Shown in pieces: positions 59,968 through 64,000 of a stretch of 64,000 nucleotides of DNA (its first letter is position 1; each line of letters begins with the position of its first letter). A program made the position numbers and the translations under genes. The notes beneath the pieces were generated by a model, which saw only the letters and a program-made list of their open reading frames with translations, was not told where the DNA came from and did no database searches. Source of the stretch: an uncultured Blastocatellia bacterium (lineage in GTDB: Bacteria; Acidobacteriota; Blastocatellia; Chloracidobacteriales; Chloracidobacteriaceae); contig CALGZC010000040.1 in the NCBI GenBank assembly GCA_937934745.1, positions 1-64,000 of the forward strand, given 5' to 3'.

Positions 59968-60049
59968 GACGACGAACCGCACCAACCAGCGGAGCGGACC
60001 GATGGACCGCGCTCCTGGGGAGAATCACTCAGAACAAACGCATCGAAAC

Positions 60050-60083
60050 AAAAAGCGGCATCGAAAACAACTTCCGATGCCGC
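60050..60083 (-). terminator. Rho-independent terminator of the csmV-like gene
   Basis: On the minus strand GCGGCATCG (60083-60075) pairs with CGATGCCGC (60063-60055) and is followed by TTTTT. It lies about 100 bp after the csmV-like stop and before the permease start, so these two genes are separate units. Confidence 0.88.
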
Positions 60084-60185
60084 AAAGCCAGACTGGTAAA
60101 GCTCACCCACCGGCTATTATCACCAGCTACGTTACGAACGTGTTACCGGTGGGTAAAAAGCTTTCTACCGACGCGGAAAGAACAC

Positions 60186-60947
60186 TCATGAGCGCCGCTC
60201 ACCGGACTTAGGTGACTCGCTCGCTCCGGTACGTGGCTCGCTTCCTCCGGTACGCGACTCGCTTGCTGGCCGCGGTCGGCTGCGCACTTCCATCGTGACC
60301 GGCTTTGACTCCGATGTTCGGGATTCGGCGGTTGGCCGTGGCGTTTCCGGCTGAGGCCCCGCCGCCGCCCGCCCTGCCGGCGACACCGTAGCGCCCATAC
60401 TGCGCGCCATACCGGTGGCAACTGCCTCAAAAGCCAAAATGCTGTTGGTCAAACTGGCATTGATAAACTGCGCCGTCAGCGTGGGCAGTTCGGCAACCCC
60501 TTTCTCCTGAACGGTCTCAATCCCGTTCAGGAGCGCTGCGTAGCCGTGGCGGGCATGGTTGAGAAAATCTTCCGATGCCGCTGCCACCATCCGCAACCAA
60601 AGCTGAAGTCCCTCGCTCAGGGTCAGTTTCTCGAACTGCGCAGCAATGTCAAAGCGCTTTGCGGCCGGTAAGGTTACGGACAAGTCCTTCTGCACCTGTG
60701 CACAGCACGCCAACCGTCGTCCCGCTGCCAGGTCGTCAGGGTCAAACCAGCGTTGTTCTTTGATGTCCGGCGTGGATAGCGCGGCGGCTGCGGCCGGATC
60801 GAGGCGAATCTCGCATGTCTGACAAATGCCATGACCACCGCAAAAATGGAGCAAGGGCTGACCGGCCTGCTGGGCCGCGCTCAACAGGGTCGTGCCGGGC
60901 GCTACTTCCACCTTTTGCCCGGACGGCTGGAACGTCACGATTGGCAT
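60186..60947 (-). CDS. csmV: Chlorosome envelope [2Fe-2S] protein, CsmV-like
   Basis: The 253-aa protein has an adrenodoxin-type ferredoxin domain with C36-x5-C42-x2-C45-x36-C82 (FCGGHGICQTC, LACC). A helical domain (about residues 100-185, QLWLRMVAAASEDFLNHARHGYAAL) follows, then a Ser/Arg/Glu-rich repetitive tail. Chlorobaculum CsmI/J/X share the ferredoxin-plus-envelope-domain design. Chloracidobacterium chlorosomes contain CsmV, a distant CsmI/J/X relative with one [2Fe-2S] cluster. This gene fits that description; identity is inferred. It would regulate energy transfer by redox state. It has its own terminator. Confidence 0.68.
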   Translation of the reverse strand: MPIVTFQPSGQKVEVAPGTTLLSAAQQAGQPLLHFCGGHGICQTCEIRLDPAAAAALSTPDIKEQRWFDPDDLAAGRRLACCAQVQKDLSVTLPAAKRFDIAAQFEKLTLSEGLQLWLRMVAAASEDFLNHARHGYAALLNGIETVQEKGVAELPTLTAQFINASLTNSILAFEAVATGMARSMGATVSPAGRAAAGPQPETPRPTAESRTSESKPVTMEVRSRPRPASESRTGGSEPRTGASESPKSGERRS

Positions 60948-61137
60948 ACGCGATGTTTACCACCAGAAATGGAAATATTGCAAAGGACGGGGACGAGCAA
61001 GCGGGATAATGTTTGCATCACAAGCCTAGCCTAGCGGCGCGTCGGTTTGAAAGTCGTGAAATCAGCAGCGCTTCCTGCTACAACACTTGGCTTTACAGTG
61101 CGCACCACATTCTTCAGGACCGAGCTTAGCGAGCATC

Positions 61138-63819
61138 ATGCCAAACAATCTGCCGAAGGCCTACAACCCGAAAGACGTTGAACAAAAATGGTATCCTTTT
61201 TGGGAGCAGGGCGGTTACTTCCAGCCCAGAGGGGAAGGACGGCCATTCTGTATCGTCATTCCGCCGCCCAACATCACCGGCTCGCTCCACATGGGGCATG
61301 CCCTCCAGCACGCGCTGATGGATGTCCTCACCCGCTGGCGGCGCATGCAGGGACGGCGAACACTGTGGCTGCCGGGCACCGACCACGCCGGGATTGCCAC
61401 CCAAATGGTGGTCGAGAAGCAGTTGGCCCAGGCAGGTATTAAGCGTACCGACCTCGGACGCGCGGCCTTTGAAGCTCGTGTCTGGGCGTGGAAAGCCGAA
61501 TCCGGCGGCACGATCCAGCGCCAGATGCGTCTGGAAGGCGTCAGCGTGGATTGGTCGCGCGAGCGCTTCACGCTCGACGAGGGCCTCAGCCGCGCCGTGC
61601 GCGAAGTCTTTGTGCGCCTCTACGACGAGGGACGGATTTACCGTGGGGCATACATGGTCAACTGGTCGCCCAAACTTCAAACGGCCGTCTCTGACCTGGA
61701 AGTGGAGATGAAGGAAGTTCGCGGGAAGCTCTACCACATTGCCTATCCGGTTGTGGATACCGCGGAACGTGTAGTCGTGGCGACGACGCGCCCGGAAACC
61801 ATGCTGGGCGATACGGCGGTCGCGGTTCACCCGGATGATGACCGCTACCGGCATCTCGTTGGGCGGCGGGTGCGGTTGCCACTAATCGGCCGCGAAATCC
61901 CGGTCATTGCCGATCCGCTGGTGGAAAAAGACTTCGGCACTGGTGTCGTCAAAGTGACGCCGTCCCATGACCCGAACGATTTTGAGATGGGCAAGCGGCA
62001 CAACTTGGCGTTCATTACCGTCATCGGCAAGGATGGAACGATGACCGAAGCTGCCGGCGACGCTTTTGCCGGACTCGACCGCTTCAAGGCACGCGAAAAT
62101 GTGGTCGCACGCCTCGCGGCCGAAGGAGCATTGGTCAACGTTGAGGACTACACTCACAACGTCGGCCACTGTCAGCGGTCAGGTGTCCCGATTGAGCCGC
62201 TTGTGTCGGAGCAGTGGTTTCTCGATGTCAAACCGCTGGCGGAAGTTGCCATCCAGGCCGTGCGGGACGGGCGGACGCGCTTTGTCCCCGCCACGTGGGA
62301 AAAGGTGTACTTTGACTGGATGGAGAACATTCGCCCGTGGTGCATCTCACGACAACTGTGGTGGGGCCACCGCATTCCGGCCTGGTACACCGCCGATGGC
62401 CGCTTTGCGGTCGCCCGCTCTGAAGCTGAAGCGCGGCAAAGGCTCGGCGTCGGTGATGACGCGGTCTTGACGCAGGATGAAGATGTACTGGATACCTGGT
62501 TTTCTTCGGCACTGTGGGCTTTTTCCACTTTTGGCTGGACGGGAGACCCGGCACAGGATGCCGCCAATGCCGATCTGACCACCTTTACGCCGACCGATGT
62601 GCTGGTCACCGGCTTCGACATCATTTTCTTCTGGGTGGCCCGGATGATGATGATGAGCCTGCACTTCACGGGCGATGTGCCGTTTCGCACGGTGTTTGTC
62701 ACGGGCCTGGTGCGCGATGCGCAAGGTCAGAAGATGTCAAAAACCAAGGGCAACGTCGTTGATCCCCTGGATGTGTTTGAAAAGTACGGGACAGACGCCG
62801 TCCGCTTCTCACTGGTGTCGGCCGTTACCGGCGCAAATGACATCAAGCTCCAGGAGAGCAAGATGGAGGCGGCGCGCAACTTTGCCAACAAGATATGGAA
62901 CGCGGCGCGCTTCACGCTCGGCCACTTGCCGGAGACAGCTGCGCCGTTACCGGTAGATGCACCGCCGACCCTGGCCGACCGCTGGATAACGTCCTGCCTA
63001 ACGCGCGTCATAAACGATGTCCATGATGCCCTGGAGTCGTTTCGATTCCATGACGCAGCCCTGGTGCTCTACAAATTTTTCTGGAACGACTTCTGCGACT
63101 GGTACATCGAGCTGGTCAAGCCGGTGGTTTCGGGGGCGGAAGACACGTCGAAACGGACGGCCGCACGCGGCCGCCTCGCCGCAACACTCGAGCAGGCGCT
63201 GCGCTTACTGCATCCCTTTATGCCCTTTATCACGGAAGAACTCTGGCAGCGCATCAGTCCGTATGTGTGGCCGGCTGGAACGCGCCCGTCCAGCCTCTGT
63301 ATCGCCCCTTATCCACAACCTGGCCAAGCGCAGCGCGATCTGGCGGCGGAACGCGCCATGGAATCGGTCATCGGCCTCATTGCGCGCGTCAGAAATATTC
63401 GCGCCGAAATGAACCTTCCACCGGGGGCATTGGTGGACCTGCATGTCGCGGCTGAGCCGGAGCGGTTGGCGCTTTTTGCCGAGCAACAAGCTGCGATTCT
63501 GCGGCTGACCCGGGCAGCGTCGCTGACCGGGCACACGACGCTGCCGGAACTGGGCTTTTGTGCGCGCAGCCTGACGGCGGATGGCGTCCGACTCGCAATC
63601 CCGCTCACCGGTCTGGTGGATGTCCAGGCCGAGCGCGCGCGGCTCGAGAAAGAACTGACAAGGCGCGAAAAGGAACTAGCCCAGTTGCTTGAAGTGGTGA
63701 ATCGTCCTGGATTCGCCGAACGTGCTGCTCTGGAAGTTGTGGCGGAAAAGACCGAGCAACGGGCGACGCTGGAGGCACAACTGGCGGCGCTGCGTGAGAC
63801 GTTGGGGACATTTTCGTAA
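61138..63819 (+). CDS. valS: Valyl-tRNA synthetase
   Basis: This class I synthetase of 893 aa charges tRNA-Val and edits threonine. The HIGH motif appears as [15 protein letters not shown] and KMSKS as [35 protein letters not shown] and [19 protein letters not shown] mark the editing domain, and the C-terminal coiled-coil tRNA arm is [28 protein letters not shown] 61138 starts at the family-typical [15 protein letters not shown]; an upstream in-frame start is rejected. Divergent from csmV-like. Confidence 0.97.
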   Translation: MPNNLPKAYNPKDVEQKWYPFWEQGGYFQPRGEGRPFCIVIPPPNITGSLHMGHALQHALMDVLTRWRRMQGRRTLWLPGTDHAGIATQMVVEKQLAQAGIKRTDLGRAAFEARVWAWKAESGGTIQRQMRLEGVSVDWSRERFTLDEGLSRAVREVFVRLYDEGRIYRGAYMVNWSPKLQTAVSDLEVEMKEVRGKLYHIAYPVVDTAERVVVATTRPETMLGDTAVAVHPDDDRYRHLVGRRVRLPLIGREIPVIADPLVEKDFGTGVVKVTPSHDPNDFEMGKRHNLAFITVIGKDGTMTEAAGDAFAGLDRFKARENVVARLAAEGALVNVEDYTHNVGHCQRSGVPIEPLVSEQWFLDVKPLAEVAIQAVRDGRTRFVPATWEKVYFDWMENIRPWCISRQLWWGHRIPAWYTADGRFAVARSEAEARQRLGVGDDAVLTQDEDVLDTWFSSALWAFSTFGWTGDPAQDAANADLTTFTPTDVLVTGFDIIFFWVARMMMMSLHFTGDVPFRTVFVTGLVRDAQGQKMSKTKGNVVDPLDVFEKYGTDAVRFSLVSAVTGANDIKLQESKMEAARNFANKIWNAARFTLGHLPETAAPLPVDAPPTLADRWITSCLTRVINDVHDALESFRFHDAALVLYKFFWNDFCDWYIELVKPVVSGAEDTSKRTAARGRLAATLEQALRLLHPFMPFITEELWQRISPYVWPAGTRPSSLCIAPYPQPGQAQRDLAAERAMESVIGLIARVRNIRAEMNLPPGALVDLHVAAEPERLALFAEQQAAILRLTRAASLTGHTTLPELGFCARSLTADGVRLAIPLTGLVDVQAERARLEKELTRREKELAQLLEVVNRPGFAERAALEVVAEKTEQRATLEAQLAALRETLGTFS

Positions 63820-64000
63820 GTGCACCTGGTCGGCACCGCACGGTAGAGCCCACCTCCGGCGGTTGTACGCTCTGGGCAGGGACAGCTCGTGTCGAGCTGC
63901 GCTTCGGTGAGACCATCTACCCGGCGTGGTTGTGTCGGCAAGCCGGGTTGGCCGGCAGGGCACAACCGCCGGCGGACGAACCTGCCCCCGAACCGCTAGG
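63820..64000. other. Palindrome-rich stretch after valS, no gene supported
   Basis: Contains CAGCTCG-TGT-CGAGCTG (63883-63899), ACCCGGC/GCCGGGT (63919-63948), and a long-range inverted repeat CCGGCGGTTGT (63856-63866) / ACAACCGCCGG (63962-63972). A minus-strand frame open from the window edge to 63917 could be the end of a gene outside the window but has no recognisable content. Confidence 0.45.

Noticed and set aside
60180-60420. Repetitive CGCTC/CCGGTACG tract resembling a repeat array
   Set aside because: It is the in-frame coding sequence of the Ser/Arg/Glu-rich tail of the csmV-like protein, not CRISPR or an intergenic repeat.
63309-63965. Minus-strand frame opposite the end of valS
   Set aside because: Composition is Ser/Arg-rich shadow sequence of valS; only the last ~180 bp are outside valS and show no family.

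Overview
The window reads as chromosomal DNA of a chlorosome-bearing, aerobic, chlorophototrophic acidobacterium, almost certainly Chloracidobacterium (C. thermophilum or a close relative). The diagnostic evidence is a homodimeric type I reaction-centre gene (pscA) followed by pscB, the Fenna-Matthews-Olson antenna gene (fmoA), an ArsA/Get3-like ATPase and two mono-haem cytochrome c lipoproteins. A separate gene encodes a [2Fe-2S] protein resembling the chlorosome-envelope protein CsmV. An iron superoxide dismutase fits life with oxygen. The DNA is GC-rich throughout, apart from one AT-rich two-gene patch near 30.2-31.5 kb.

Layout: 1-12.8 kb is a classic information-processing run: the end of tuf, tRNA-Trp, secE, nusG, rplK, rplA, rplJ, rplL, an attenuator-like terminator, rpoB, rpoC and a strong terminator. 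12.8-20.8 kb holds an acyl-CoA synthetase and, on the minus strand, mutL, priA and an RNase J gene. 21-30.2 kb is a mixed region: an orphan DppC-type permease, a pilT ATPase, a DUF962 protein, a DUF445 protein overlapping cmk, a CoA-type Nudix hydrolase, a secreted coiled-coil protein, sodB, a secreted hypothetical, a sterol-desaturase-family protein and a small hypothetical. 30.2-31.5 kb is the AT-rich pair (a single-TM protein and an RDD-family protein). 31.9-45.4 kb has a pyrK-like gene and then a long minus-strand series: ABC ATPase, membrane-anchored protein, acyltransferase, panD, hypothetical, panC, zinc-ribbon protein, DUF58 protein, coiled-coil protein, two secreted proteins, cobS, mutS2 and a small membrane protein. 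45.7-47.8 kb has tpiA-secG, tRNA-Leu(GAG) and a convergent pdxT. 48.2-55.6 kb is the phototrophy cluster. 55.8-64 kb carries a sugar-kinase-like phosphotransferase, a PEGA/TPR protein, a HEAT-repeat protein, a nucleoside/sugar-type permease, the csmV-like gene and valS.

How the phototrophy genes fit together: chlorosome excitation passes through FMO to the PscA homodimer. PscA carries the inter-subunit FX cluster, PscB carries two terminal [4Fe-4S] clusters, and the two lipoprotein cytochromes are the obvious candidates to re-reduce P840. The ArsA-like ATPase has no proven role here; its position suggests membrane-protein delivery or assembly. Most gene boundaries in this cluster carry a GC-rich hairpin without a U-tract, which may set transcript stability and subunit stoichiometry. 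No CRISPR array, insertion sequence, rRNA gene or replication origin was recognised.
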